DNA from: Sphingomonadales bacterium
GTDB taxonomy: Bacteria; Pseudomonadota; Alphaproteobacteria; Sphingomonadales; Sphingomonadaceae
DNA: 64,000 bases
Direction: 5' to 3'
Assembly (NCBI GenBank): GCA_027488785.1
Contig: JAIYAY010000005.1
Span: 1 to 64,000 of the forward strand
Within the stretch, counting starts at the first letter, position 1; each line of letters opens with the position of its first letter. This document shows, one piece after another, positions 17,667 to 26,416 of this stretch. Both the position numbers and the translations under genes were made by a program. Under the pieces are notes generated by a model. It was given only the letters and a program-made list of their open reading frames with translations. It was not told where the DNA came from and ran no database searches.

Positions 17667-17774
17667 GCCCGCGGCCATAGCGGCGGCAGCAGCGAAGCGC
17701 AACGTGTCGCCAACGTACTAGGGTCAGGACCACTTCTTTTGCGAGTTTCTGTTGTTTCGCACGAAACCGCTGAT

Positions 17775-18908
17775 ATGGCGTTCCTCATGCAGAATGACGC
17801 GCGTTTTGGTCTGGATAAAAAGACACTGTTGCTTGGGGCAGTGCAGCTCGACAGCGGTGTCGCGTTTGCGCCTGTCGAATTTGCCTATGAAACTTATGGT
17901 GCACTGAATGCCGACAAATCCAACGCCATATTGATTTGCCACGCGCTCACCGGCGACCAATATGTCGCATCGAACCACCCCGTTACGGGCAAATCGGGCT
18001 GGTGGACGCGCATGGTTGGCCCCGGCAAACCAATAGACCCCGCACGCCATTGCATCATCAGCATAAACGTCTTGGGCAGCTGCATGGGGTCATCTGGTCC
18101 AGCTAGCATCGATTCCGGCACTGGTGCGCCTTTTGCCATGGGTTTTCCAGTCATCACCATAGCCGATATGGTCCGTGCACAGGCTTTATTGCTGGACTAT
18201 TTAGGCATCGAAACATTGGAGGCCGTGGTCGGCGGGTCGATGGGCGGAATGCAGGCCTTAAGCTGGGCCGCGTTATATCCCGACCGCGTGCGTTCGGCGG
18301 TTATCATTGCATCGACTGCGCGGCATTCGGCGCAGAACATCGCCTTTCACGAGGTCGGGCGTCAGGCAATTATGGCCGACCCGCGCTGGAGCAATGGCGC
18401 TTATTATGGGCATGAGGCACCGGCGGCGGGCCTTGCCGTCGCCCGCATGGCAGCACACATCACGTATCTGTCCGAAGCCGGCCTTACCGAAAAATTCGGT
18501 CGGCGTTTGCAAAATCGTGATGCCAAAAGCTTTGGCTTTGACGCCGATTTTCAAGTCGAAAGCTATTTGCGCTATCAGGGTCTCAGCTTCGTCGACCGCT
18601 TTGATGCCAACAGCTATCTCTACATTACCCGCGCGATGGATTATTTCGATCTGGCAGAGCCGCATGACGGCGTACTTGCCAAGGCCTTTGCCGGCACCAA
18701 AACCCGTTTCTGCCTGATCAGTTTTGACAGCGACTGGTTGTATCCCACGGCGGAATCGCGGCGTATTGTGCATGCCCTGAACGCAGCGGGTGCCGCAGCG
18801 AGTTTTGTTGAACTATCAAGCCCATTTGGCCATGACGCATTTTTATTGGACGCGCCGGAAATGAACCGCATCGTCGATGGCTTTTTGCGCGCAGGAGAAA
18901 GCCGGTGA
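17775..18908 (+). CDS. metX: Homoserine O-acetyltransferase (MetX family)
   Basis: An alpha/beta-hydrolase-fold acyltransferase starting methionine synthesis by acylating homoserine. Motifs are [10 protein letters not shown], the nucleophile elbow GGSMGGMQ (Ser155 counting from 17775), [19 protein letters not shown] (acid) and FGHDAFLLD (His). The start is uncertain: TTG 17739, ATG 17775 and ATG 17787 are in frame and none has a strong ribosome-binding site; 17775 gives 377 residues, near family length. Acetyl versus succinyl donor cannot be assigned from these motifs alone. It overlaps metW by four bases. Confidence 0.92.
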   Translation: MAFLMQNDARFGLDKKTLLLGAVQLDSGVAFAPVEFAYETYGALNADKSNAILICHALTGDQYVASNHPVTGKSGWWTRMVGPGKPIDPARHCIISINVLGSCMGSSGPASIDSGTGAPFAMGFPVITIADMVRAQALLLDYLGIETLEAVVGGSMGGMQALSWAALYPDRVRSAVIIASTARHSAQNIAFHEVGRQAIMADPRWSNGAYYGHEAPAAGLAVARMAAHITYLSEAGLTEKFGRRLQNRDAKSFGFDADFQVESYLRYQGLSFVDRFDANSYLYITRAMDYFDLAEPHDGVLAKAFAGTKTRFCLISFDSDWLYPTAESRRIVHALNAAGAAASFVELSSPFGHDAFLLDAPEMNRIVDGFLRAGESR

Positions 18909-19498
18909 CATCGCTGCGTTCCGACCTTGCGATTATTGCACGCGAAGTGCTTCCCCATGCCCGTATCTTGGATGTCGGCTGCGGCGATGGCCTGTTAATG
19001 GCGGCACTGCGCGACACCAAAGATGCCGACGCGCGCGGGATGGAGCTTGATGCCCGCGACGTTGCGACGGCGGTCGCGCGCGGGCTATCGGTGGTTCAAG
19101 GTGATGCCGATACCGACTTGGCCGATTATCCCGATGGTAGCTTTGATTATGCAATTTTAAGCCAGACATTGCAGACCACCAAAAGGCCAGATCTGGTGTT
19201 GGATCATTTGGTGCGGATCGGACGGCAAGCCTTTGTCTCCTTCCCCAATTTTGCGCAATGGCGTATCCGTCTTGCGCATATGTTTGGCGGACGGATGCCG
19301 GTGACGGAGCAGCTTCCCCACCGCTGGTATGATACGCCCAACATCCACCATGTGACCATCGACGATTTTCGCAGTTTCCTCGAAGAGCGGAATATCAAGA
19401 TAGAAGGTCAATGGTTTTTGTCTGGCGATAAACCGCGTAATGAACGGCTCGCTAATCTTTTCGCGGAACATGCGGTGTTCCTGCTGCGACGCGATTAG
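18905..19498 (+). CDS. metW: MetW methyltransferase-like protein
   Basis: A 197-residue SAM-dependent methyltransferase-fold protein starting with GTG at 18905 inside the metX stop region (GTGA overlap). The SAM motif [11 protein letters not shown] is at residues 21-31; YAILSQTLQ and [21 protein letters not shown] are MetW-specific blocks. MetX-MetW pairs are standard in proteobacterial methionine synthesis, and MetW has been reported to associate with MetX. The gene is 78 bases before tRNA-Leu. Confidence 0.93.
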   Translation: MTSLRSDLAIIAREVLPHARILDVGCGDGLLMAALRDTKDADARGMELDARDVATAVARGLSVVQGDADTDLADYPDGSFDYAILSQTLQTTKRPDLVLDHLVRIGRQAFVSFPNFAQWRIRLAHMFGGRMPVTEQLPHRWYDTPNIHHVTIDDFRSFLEERNIKIEGQWFLSGDKPRNERLANLFAEHAVFLLRRD

Positions 19499-19576
19499 GA
19501 ATCGCCCAAACGATAATGCCTGTTGCGCCGCCTTACACGCTTTGCTAGGGGCCGCCTCCTACCTGTCGAGGCGCGT

Positions 19577-19663
19577 GCGGCCATGGCGGAATTGGTAGAC
19601 GCGCAACGTTGAGGTCGTTGTGGGCGAAAGCCCGTGGAAGTTCGAGTCTTCTTGGCCGCACCA
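19577..19663 (+). tRNA. tRNA-Leu (GAG anticodon)
   Basis: 87-base class II tRNA. The acceptor GCGGCCA pairs with TGGCCGC, followed by encoded ACCA. The anticodon arm is CAACG-TTGAGGT-CGTTG with anticodon GAG, a long variable arm is TGGGCGAAAGCCCG, and the T-arm contains TTCGAGT. It marks the left border of the accessory region; no duplicated 3' end was found elsewhere in the window. Confidence 0.95.
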
Positions 19664-19715
19664 GGCAGTCTGTACTCCTCACCCAGACACTCAAAAACCT
19701 GACCCCAGGTAGCCC

Positions 19716-19743
19716 TAAAAGAGCCAGTTTAGGCTGGGTTTTA
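19716..19743 (+). terminator. Weak hairpin after tRNA-Leu
   Basis: TAAAA-g-AGCC-AGTTTA-GGCT-ggg-TTTTA is an interrupted inverted repeat ending in T residues, about 50 bases after the tRNA. It may terminate the metX-metW-tRNA unit. The stem is short, so support is modest. Confidence 0.3.
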
Positions 19744-19895
19744 TGATTTTCGCTATGGGCAAGACGATGTCGTGAGCATCTGGTTTAGAGGGCCTGCGAC
19801 CCGCATTTGGAGCTGGCGTCTCCGACATCAGCTTTTCGTCAATCCCAGAAAATCTTGCTCGTCAGTGCTTAATGGAGATACGCCGCCTGCGCAGC

Positions 19896-21488
19896 CTATT
19901 TGACGGCGAAAATGGCGACGAGATCTTCAGGAGCCACGAAAGATCGTTCAATGAGTTTGGCCAGGTGTTTGTGACACCGCCCATGCGCCTTTGCGATTGC
20001 TGCAAGCGACAAAGTCGGGTTCTCCGTCACTAGCTTGCGGGCTTCGAACGCCTCTGCAAGCTTAAAGATCGCCTTCTCATCGCGCTGGGGCGACTTTGGT
20101 AGCTCGGCTTCTTCCCCTTGTATAACCAGCCTTATCTGGTGTCCTTTTCGGGCGCGCTTGGCAGGCACAGTCAACGTGACCGGTGCTTGTTCATCAGATA
20201 CCGGGAGGCCCAGAAGAGATGCCAGCCTCTCTGGTCTCAGCTGAACAACGATATGGTCAGCATAGAGTGTAATCCGCTCAGCGAGCCTCTGGATAAGTTC
20301 ATACTTGCTGTTGGCTGCGCCACTTCGCAGCATTGAGGCTGCAAGGTCAGCTTGGGCCAGTACATTTTGGAGCGTGGTTGCTTCGACGTCTGATCCCGCA
20401 AGTTTTGCTATCTCTGCTGGGCTGTTAAAATAAGTTGCGATACAGTCAGTTGTCAGCTGCTCTATGTCATGTGCGTTGACGCGCCAGACGGGCGTGGTGT
20501 CTGCCTTGTCAGCCCGCGTGATGTAGTAGCGATAGCGGGTAGTCTTGCCCTTAGTGGCATGGGCCGGCGTCATAGGTCGCTGCTCGCTATCGAACAGGAG
20601 GCCTGTCAGCAGGCTTGGATGTTGTGCTTTAAGGCGCCTGGAGCTGCCCGAAGCATTCTCCTTAAGCTTAGTCTGGACGGCCTCAAACAGGTCTTGAGAG
20701 ACGATAGCTTCATGCTCACCGTCATAAACCTGTCCTTTGTGGACGATCTTGCCGAGATAGATCCGGTTAGAAAGCAGGTGGTAAAGCGTGCCTCGTCTAA
20801 AACGACATCCACCCCTGTGCGGGCCGCTGGCCCGATGCTGGACCTTGGTCGTATAGCCTTGGGCGTTCAGATGATTGCCAAGGTCCTGAACGGATGGGTG
20901 CTTGAGATATTGTTCGAGGATGTATCGGACTAGCGTCGCTTCTTTGGGGTTCGGGATCAGCCGCCTGTTCTCAAGATCGTAGCCCAGAGGAACAGGGCCT
21001 CCCATCCACATGCCTTTGCGCTTTGAGGCAGCGATCTTATCTCTGATCCGTTCGCCTGTGACCTCACGTTCAAACTGGGCAAACGAGAGAAGCATGTTGA
21101 GCGTAAGCCTGCCCATTCTGGTTGTGGTGTTGAACGACTGGGTAATCGACACAAAGCTCGCCTTGGCCGTATCCAAGACATCTACGATCTTGGCAAAGTC
21201 AGACAAGCTTCGGGTAAGCCTGTCGATCTTATAGACTAGGATAATATCGACCCTGCCATCTGCCACATCACTCAGCAGACGCTTAAGACCAGGGCGTTCC
21301 ATATTCCCCCCTGAATATCCGCCATCATCATAGCGCTCAGGCAAAAGATGCCAGCCTTCATGCTTCTGGCTCAGCGCATAAGTAGCACAGGCCTCATATT
21401 GCGCATCGAGGCTGTTAAACTCTTTTTCCAGCCCGTCCTCGGTGGACTTGCGTGTGTAAACCGCGCAGCGGAATATCTTCTCAACCAC
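19896..21488 (-). CDS. Large serine recombinase
   Basis: A site-specific DNA recombinase of about 530 residues. The N-terminal resolvase domain has the nucleophile serine in YTRKS (Ser15 from the GTG at 21488), YDDGGYSGGNMERPGLKRLL, YKIDRLTRS and FAQFEREVTGERIRDKI. It is followed by the recombinase domain (GYTTKV, LYHLLSNRIYLGKIVHKG) and a C-terminal helical region with an HTH-like stretch. A TTG at 21503 would add five residues. It overlaps the DUF2924 stop by eight bases. Its end is about 230 bases from tRNA-Leu. Large serine recombinases integrate phages and islands; no att pair was found, so activity is unproven. Confidence 0.92.
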   Translation of the reverse strand: MVEKIFRCAVYTRKSTEDGLEKEFNSLDAQYEACATYALSQKHEGWHLLPERYDDGGYSGGNMERPGLKRLLSDVADGRVDIILVYKIDRLTRSLSDFAKIVDVLDTAKASFVSITQSFNTTTRMGRLTLNMLLSFAQFEREVTGERIRDKIAASKRKGMWMGGPVPLGYDLENRRLIPNPKEATLVRYILEQYLKHPSVQDLGNHLNAQGYTTKVQHRASGPHRGGCRFRRGTLYHLLSNRIYLGKIVHKGQVYDGEHEAIVSQDLFEAVQTKLKENASGSSRRLKAQHPSLLTGLLFDSEQRPMTPAHATKGKTTRYRYYITRADKADTTPVWRVNAHDIEQLTTDCIATYFNSPAEIAKLAGSDVEATTLQNVLAQADLAASMLRSGAANSKYELIQRLAERITLYADHIVVQLRPERLASLLGLPVSDEQAPVTLTVPAKRARKGHQIRLVIQGEEAELPKSPQRDEKAIFKLAEAFEARKLVTENPTLSLAAIAKAHGRCHKHLAKLIERSFVAPEDLVAIFAVK

Positions 21489-21930
21489 GGCGCTTAATCC
21501 CAAAGAACCGTGGCCCTGACCAATGTGCGCCTGTTACGGCTCGCGCAATCTCACTCAGAGAGCCATAGAGTCTATCCGCATAAAGATAGCCCTCTTCTCT
21601 CACCTCAACGCTGATAGTCTTGCCATTCCATTCTCGGACCAGGCGGGTGCCAACAGATAGAGAGCGGCGCACAGAATCGACGCGTTTCTTCTCTCTTGGC
21701 TGGCGGCTCTCGACCAACACGCGATCGAACTCAGCCAGAACCCAGCCAGGAATGCCGCCATAGGCATGTTCGCGGACGCGCTGGGCGTAGAGCAGACGTA
21801 GCAAGACAAGCGGGATGTTGGGCGGCTTAGTACCTTCGAGCCGTTCCCAGCGGGCATGCAGCTCCGTTTTAGAAAGGGTAGGAATGACGGTGATGTCTTT
21901 TTGCCGGACGTCATCGGTAATGGGTTGCAT
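21481..21930 (-). CDS. DUF2924 domain protein
   Basis: A 149-residue protein of the DUF2924 family, with LHARWERLEGTKPPNIPLVLLRRLL-like N-terminal helices and the typical TRLVREWNGKTISVEV and GYLYADRLYGSLSEIARAVTGAHWSGPRFFGIK block at the end. DUF2924 genes regularly precede serine recombinases in alphaproteobacterial elements; the function is unknown, possibly DNA binding. The start Met (21930) is chosen by ORF length. The 363-base gap 21931-22293 beyond it holds no convincing gene; the DUF3489 gene often found in this context is not present. Confidence 0.85.
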   Translation of the reverse strand: MQPITDDVRQKDITVIPTLSKTELHARWERLEGTKPPNIPLVLLRLLYAQRVREHAYGGIPGWVLAEFDRVLVESRQPREKKRVDSVRRSLSVGTRLVREWNGKTISVEVREEGYLYADRLYGSLSEIARAVTGAHWSGPRFFGIKRRG

Positions 21931-22293
21931 GAGTGGCCCTCTTGGTGAGTAGGCCTCATGCCTGCCTCCACCACCCAGAGCCCCGTGGGTCAGGCCCAGC
22001 GGGGCAAGCAGCGCGTGCCAGTGCTGCTACACACTACGCTACTGCTCGAACTGGAAATGAAGTCCAGTGGAAAATGGTCGGTGTATTCCGAACGGTGCAC
22101 CTTGGAGGATGCAGTAAGAAACGATTTAGAGGTCCGCTTTGCGCCCAGGAGGGGCAAATGCAAGGAAATTGACATCGATCTAGCCTTGCCCTTTCTGCTT
22201 ATGACGGGCAAACCAGCGGGAACAGGCAAATAACGATAAAGGTTCTCGCGATCGGGTTTGCCGGGTGTGAAAATTGTTAAAGGTTGCAACGCG

Positions 22294-22959
22294 ATGCCCG
22301 ATGCCAAACGAAGTGCTCTATCGAAGTCTCAGAAACGGGTCCGTCTCGCCCCAAGTGAACGACAGACGCTCATCCTCGATCATGTTGCAGAGATTGTAGC
22401 GCGCGACGGTGTTTCGGCCTTGTCGATGGATCGCATCGGGCGTGAAGCGGGTATAAGTAAGTCTCTTGTCTACAATTATTTCCCCAATATAACTGATTTG
22501 CTGAGGCTTCTTCTGCAACGCGAATGGAGGCGCTTGCGACGACAACAGGTCGAAGCAGCTCAAAAAGCTAATACTTTCGAGGATTTGGTTCGTTCGGTTA
22601 CACATGTTTACCTCAAATATATTGATGAGCGGGGTATGTTGATCGAACGGTTGCAAGCCGAACCCTCAGTCTCTGCTATTCACGACCCCACAGAGTTCGG
22701 TCGAGACACCGCCGTCAGCTATCTGGCCGAAATTGTTACCGAACATTTCAATTTACCTCCCGATATCGCCAGAGCAGCAACAGACATCAGCTTTGGTTTG
22801 CCGGCCGCTGCGGGTGCCTATTTGTTGCAACGTAAGCTCAGTCGAGAAGCGCTTGAAGATTTAACTGTCACCATGATCCTAGGGACGCTGACTGAGATCA
22901 AGCGTGAGCATACAAATCGGCACCAGCCGATCCGGCGTCAACAACCGGCATCAATCTGA
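22294..22959 (+). CDS. TetR-family transcriptional regulator
   Basis: A 221-residue regulator from the ATG at 22294 with AAAGG upstream; the longer TTG frame at 22258 is less likely. The TetR helix-turn-helix is at residues 43-66 (LSMDRIGREAGISKSLVYNYF), after a basic N-terminal extension; the ligand domain follows. It is convergent with the Coq4-family gene, with the ends overlapping by nine bases, and is the only regulator beside the eight-gene operon on the minus strand, so it probably controls that operon. The effector is unknown. Confidence 0.87.
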   Translation: MPDAKRSALSKSQKRVRLAPSERQTLILDHVAEIVARDGVSALSMDRIGREAGISKSLVYNYFPNITDLLRLLLQREWRRLRRQQVEAAQKANTFEDLVRSVTHVYLKYIDERGMLIERLQAEPSVSAIHDPTEFGRDTAVSYLAEIVTEHFNLPPDIARAATDISFGLPAAAGAYLLQRKLSREALEDLTVTMILGTLTEIKREHTNRHQPIRRQQPASI

Positions 22960-23709
22960 GCGCTCAACTGACGGCTTTAGAAGTTCAGGCATGCGCTTGG
23001 GCGGCGTATTCGCTATCGCAACTAGATCGCGCTGCAACCCAAATTCGGCGCGAATGTCATCCAAAGGTTCACCGAGACGATGCTCAAACTTCACGAACTG
23101 GACGCTGCGGGCGTGCCGGCCAAGGGCCCAACCATCAGTGATAGCATCCATCCCCGGCTTGATTAGGTAGGGATCGACCAAAGTCATATGACTGGTCACA
23201 ACGGCAATCCACATGGCAGCATAAGGATAGTCCATCTGGGCAAGTTGGAATGCCTGAATTGCAAGCTCACCGAGTGGTGTAGCCGGATAGCCGGTCAGGA
23301 CATGATGAAGATCATGTGTCTGAAAGCCACGTAACACTTTGTAAGCTAATGCCGGAGGCATACGATCAATTTTACCGCTTTGCAGCAATTCATCATGCCT
23401 AGCGTGGTAACCAGCTGCCAAATGTTCAACCAGATTGTTATCGACCATGAAGGCGCGGTAAGCATGGCCCAACGTACCTGGACCATAACTGTCGAGCGAA
23501 CCAATTCGAAAATCCGGCGCAAGCCATCCTTCCCGAGCCAGCGGTCCATGGTCCGGGTGATCGAGGATCGCCGCCTCGTACTTCGAAATCACATCAGCCG
23601 GAGCTGTTTCCCACCATTCGTTGAACAACCAGTCGATCCCGTAGGTGTAGAAATTGTCGATGCTTTTGAGGAACTTTTCCCCGAAGCTACGTTCGATCTG
23701 CGTCACCAT
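22951..23709 (-). CDS. Coq4-family protein
   Basis: A 252-residue protein of the Coq4 ubiquinone-biosynthesis family. The metal-binding signature HDxxHx11E is intact: His132, Asp133, His136 and Glu148 (QTHDLHHVLTGY ... GELA). Coq4 is reported to carry out oxidative decarboxylation at ring carbon 1 of the ubiquinone precursor. Here it is the last gene of a catabolic operon with SDRs, hydrolases and a VOC protein, not with ubi genes, so a related reaction on a catabolic intermediate is a reasonable inference. It starts 18 bases after the upstream SDR stop. Confidence 0.85.
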   Translation of the reverse strand: MVTQIERSFGEKFLKSIDNFYTYGIDWLFNEWWETAPADVISKYEAAILDHPDHGPLAREGWLAPDFRIGSLDSYGPGTLGHAYRAFMVDNNLVEHLAAGYHARHDELLQSGKIDRMPPALAYKVLRGFQTHDLHHVLTGYPATPLGELAIQAFQLAQMDYPYAAMWIAVVTSHMTLVDPYLIKPGMDAITDGWALGRHARSVQFVKFEHRLGEPLDDIRAEFGLQRDLVAIANTPPKRMPELLKPSVERSD

Positions 23710-23727
23710 GTCAGCCTCCTCTTCGGG

Positions 23728-24492
23728 TTACTTGGCCAAGGTTCCGCCATCGACCGGCACAAGGGCACCGGTCATGAAAGCGGCTGCATCGCTGACCAGA
23801 AACGCCAAGGCTTCGGCCACTTCCTCTGGTGTGCCATAGCGTGCCATGGGGATCCCCTGTGCCAATTGTGGCCGAGCAGCCTCTGGGTTATCGGGCGAAA
23901 GGCGGCGCTCGAGTTGGAACATCATTTCGGTTGCCGTCGGACTAGGGCAGATTGCCAGCACACGCACCCCGTGCGGCGCCAGCGCGATGGCCGCGGACTT
24001 GGTCATTCCATTCACCGCATGCTTGCTGGCAGTGTACCCAAAGATGTTACCGCTACCGCCAAAGCTCGAAACCGAGGATGTGTTGACGATCACACCGCTG
24101 CGATTGGTCAGCATGTGATGGCCGACATACTTTAGCCCCAGAAAGACACCTTTAACATTGACCGCCATAACACGGTCAAATTCTTCTTCCGGATAGTCTA
24201 GCGCATTGGCTATCGCACCCGATATCCCTGCGTTGTTGAACAAGATATCAACCCGCTCACCCAGCGTAAGAGCAAGATCGATCGCCCTCTGCCAATCGGC
24301 TGCATTCACTACATCGCCGGCTAGACTCGCAACGCGACCAGCGGACAAGGCGGTACTGAAATCGGCCTCCGGCCGATCGAACGCGACTACGCTGGCACCG
24401 CTCGCGCAAAGGCGATGCACGGCCGCAAGGCCAATTCCACGGGCAGCCCCGGTGATGATGGCAACGCGGCCTGTAAGGGTTTGTTCTGTCAT
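23728..24492 (-). CDS. Short-chain dehydrogenase/reductase
   Basis: A 254-residue classical SDR: cofactor motif TGAARGIG at residues 14-21, NNAG at 86-89, catalytic Ser140, Tyr153 and Lys157 (YTASK), and the C-terminal TGALVPVDGGTLAK. An acidic residue after beta-2 (FDRPE) favours NAD(H). It overlaps the upstream hydrolase stop by four bases (ATGA). The substrate is unknown; operon context points to oxidation of an alcohol intermediate in breakdown of an aromatic or alicyclic compound. Confidence 0.9.
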   Translation of the reverse strand: MTEQTLTGRVAIITGAARGIGLAAVHRLCASGASVVAFDRPEADFSTALSAGRVASLAGDVVNAADWQRAIDLALTLGERVDILFNNAGISGAIANALDYPEEEFDRVMAVNVKGVFLGLKYVGHHMLTNRSGVIVNTSSVSSFGGSGNIFGYTASKHAVNGMTKSAAIALAPHGVRVLAICPSPTATEMMFQLERRLSPDNPEAARPQLAQGIPMARYGTPEEVAEALAFLVSDAAAFMTGALVPVDGGTLAK

Positions 24493-25430
24493 GCTGTAAC
24501 TTCCTTCGAAATCGGCCGGATTGGGTGTTGAGCGATAAATTTAGTAATCAACGCTGCGCAGCATTCAGGGGTATCGCGGTGCGGGACATGTCCAGCAGCG
24601 GGCAGTCGCGTGAGGATAGCCTCCGGGCAGGCATGGACGATGGCGTCCGCCATGGCTGGCACAAAAACGGCATCCAGATCACCCCAGATGATCTGGACGG
24701 GGCACTCGATGTGGCATTCATCCAGAAAGTCGTTGCCAAATTCTGCATCGATACCCGGCACATCAAAAGGAGATGCACGATACCAAGCCAACATCGCCTG
24801 CCACACACCCTTTTGGGTCCAGGCATGTCGATAGGCCTCGATGTCAGCATCATTCAGCAATCCATGATGATAAGGTTGCGCCAAGAAACGCTCTATCAAA
24901 GCATCGACATTGGTTTCATTGAACAGTGCATCTGCCTCGGCGGAACGCAGCATGGTGATATATTGCGATGCAAGGCGCTGGTTGGGGTCATTCCAGATCA
25001 TTTTTTGCAATACTGCAGGCGGCGGCGCGTTGAGGACGGTAAGGCTGGCTGCTTTATGCGGATGCTTTTCCGCAAATGCGAACGCCAAAACGCCACCCCA
25101 ATCATGTCCACATAGATGCACCATCGACAAATCAAACGCATCAATCAATGCCGCGACGTCGTCGATCAAATGCCCCAGCCGGTAGCTTTCAACATCCAGC
25201 GGGCGCGAGGTCAAGCCATAGCCACGCAGATCCGGCGCAATCAACCTGAATTCGGGCGCGAGACGTTCTGAAAGGGGGCGCCATGTGGCAGCGTGGTCGG
25301 GAAAGCCGTGCAAAAAAAGAATTGGTTCGCCGTGCCCCTGTTCCAAGCAATGAAAATCCAGTCCATTGGCCCGAACATTTCGGTTCATAGGGGAAGCGTT
25401 GGCAATAGCAGGACCCGAGGTGAAGGACAT
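24489..25430 (-). CDS. Alpha/beta hydrolase (epoxide hydrolase / C-C hydrolase-like)
   Basis: A 313-residue hydrolase with oxyanion motif HGFPD (41-45), the nucleophile elbow GHDWGG where the nucleophile is Asp110, as in epoxide hydrolases and haloalkane/fluoroacetate dehalogenases, a late acid near WGDLDAVF, and the catalytic His in AAGHVPHRDTPE. The Asp nucleophile argues against a meta-cleavage C-C hydrolase, which uses Ser. It starts five bases after the VOC gene stop. An alternative start at Met15 lacks a ribosome-binding site. Confidence 0.88.
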   Translation of the reverse strand: MSFTSGPAIANASPMNRNVRANGLDFHCLEQGHGEPILFLHGFPDHAATWRPLSERLAPEFRLIAPDLRGYGLTSRPLDVESYRLGHLIDDVAALIDAFDLSMVHLCGHDWGGVLAFAFAEKHPHKAASLTVLNAPPPAVLQKMIWNDPNQRLASQYITMLRSAEADALFNETNVDALIERFLAQPYHHGLLNDADIEAYRHAWTQKGVWQAMLAWYRASPFDVPGIDAEFGNDFLDECHIECPVQIIWGDLDAVFVPAMADAIVHACPEAILTRLPAAGHVPHRDTPECCAALITKFIAQHPIRPISKEVTA

Positions 25431-25435
25431 CGAGG

Positions 25436-26416
25436 TTATGCCCCTGTAGCCGTCGCGGCCAATCGATTGCGATATGCGGTTCGCGCAGCATCGACGCTAT
25501 GGCCATTGGCTTCTTGCAACATTGCAGCGACTGTTAGCTGTTTGTCTAAGCTGGGTTGCAGCAATTCGAAAACATTGCCATCGGGGTCGCGTCCGAAAAA
25601 TAGCCGCGCATTTCCGAACATATGGGGCGGCCCATGCAATTCGATGCCATGAGCCACTAACCGTGCATAGTCAGCGTCGATGTCATCGCTTTCAAAGCAA
25701 ATATGGTTCCACCCCGGAGTCGCGAGAATGCGCCTGTTTCCTGGCAGAGTAGGTGGATGTGCATAGCACCAAAATTCTAGTTCGGCGTTGGCGAGCCGCG
25801 ACCAAGCGCCCGTGAAACATATGTCTGAAAGTCCAGCCACATGATCGAATTTAGGACTGGGGCCGAAACTGCCTTGGCGATGGATATCGATTCCGGTGAG
25901 CAGCGCATAAAAATCAGTCAGCCTGCTGATATCTGGAGTGACCAGCGCAACGTGCGCAAACCAAGGGCGACGAGCCTCCTCCGGCGCCCAAGGTGTTCCC
26001 TCAAGCTCCAGAAGATTTCCTTCGGGATCACGGATATAGACATAACTGTTGCCTGTTCCCAACCCCGAGGGTCGTGCATGTGAAGTTGCGCCAGCGGCAA
26101 CCAGTCCATCGTACAACCGGTCGGAAATCTCGCTCTGTAGGCAGATATGGCGTATCCCTGCTGAATAGACTGCCTTATCTTCCTGATCCATTTCAGGTTT
26201 ACAGGCATATTCGAACAGTTCCAAACATCCGAGACTGCCCTGCAAAAACGCGCCCCGAGCAGAGGCATTATCAAGCTGCAGCATGGCACGATTGTTTGCG
26301 TTATCTTCTACGTCAAATCGGTGGGAGAGATTATAGGCATGCTGTTTGGTATAGAAGTCGATCGCCGCGTCGAGATTGAGCACAGAAAGTCCGACATGAT
26401 GCAGCCCTGTGATCAT
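25436..26416 (-). CDS. Tandem VOC (glyoxalase/extradiol dioxygenase superfamily) protein
   Basis: A 326-residue protein from ATG 26416, which overlaps the MFS stop by one base (TAATG). It has two VOC modules. Module 1 has His7, Glu66 or Glu69, His90 and Glu138; module 2 has His155, Glu214, His238 and Glu284. Each therefore retains a plausible metal set, unlike many extradiol dioxygenases where only the C-terminal module binds iron. The function may be ring-cleaving dioxygenase, isomerase or lyase; the family call is firm, the reaction is not. Confidence 0.82.
   Translation of the reverse strand: MITGLHHVGLSVLNLDAAIDFYTKQHAYNLSHRFDVEDNANNRAMLQLDNASARGAFLQGSLGCLELFEYACKPEMDQEDKAVYSAGIRHICLQSEISDRLYDGLVAAGATSHARPSGLGTGNSYVYIRDPEGNLLELEGTPWAPEEARRPWFAHVALVTPDISRLTDFYALLTGIDIHRQGSFGPSPKFDHVAGLSDICFTGAWSRLANAELEFWCYAHPPTLPGNRRILATPGWNHICFESDDIDADYARLVAHGIELHGPPHMFGNARLFFGRDPDGNVFELLQPSLDKQLTVAAMLQEANGHSVDAARTAYRNRLAATATGA

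Noticed and set aside
17667-17774. SAM-type riboswitch upstream of metX
   Set aside because: SAM-II elements precede met genes in some alphaproteobacteria, but I could not find its pseudoknot pattern in this short gap.
21990-22307. 105-codon minus ORF between DUF2924 and the TetR gene
   Set aside because: Low-complexity serine runs, no ribosome-binding site and overlap with the TetR start region make it unlikely to be real.
24489-26416. Adjacent VOC and hydrolase genes as a classical meta-cleavage dioxygenase/C-C hydrolase pair
   Set aside because: The hydrolase nucleophile is Asp (GHDWGG), as in epoxide hydrolases and dehalogenases, not the Ser of meta-cleavage hydrolases.
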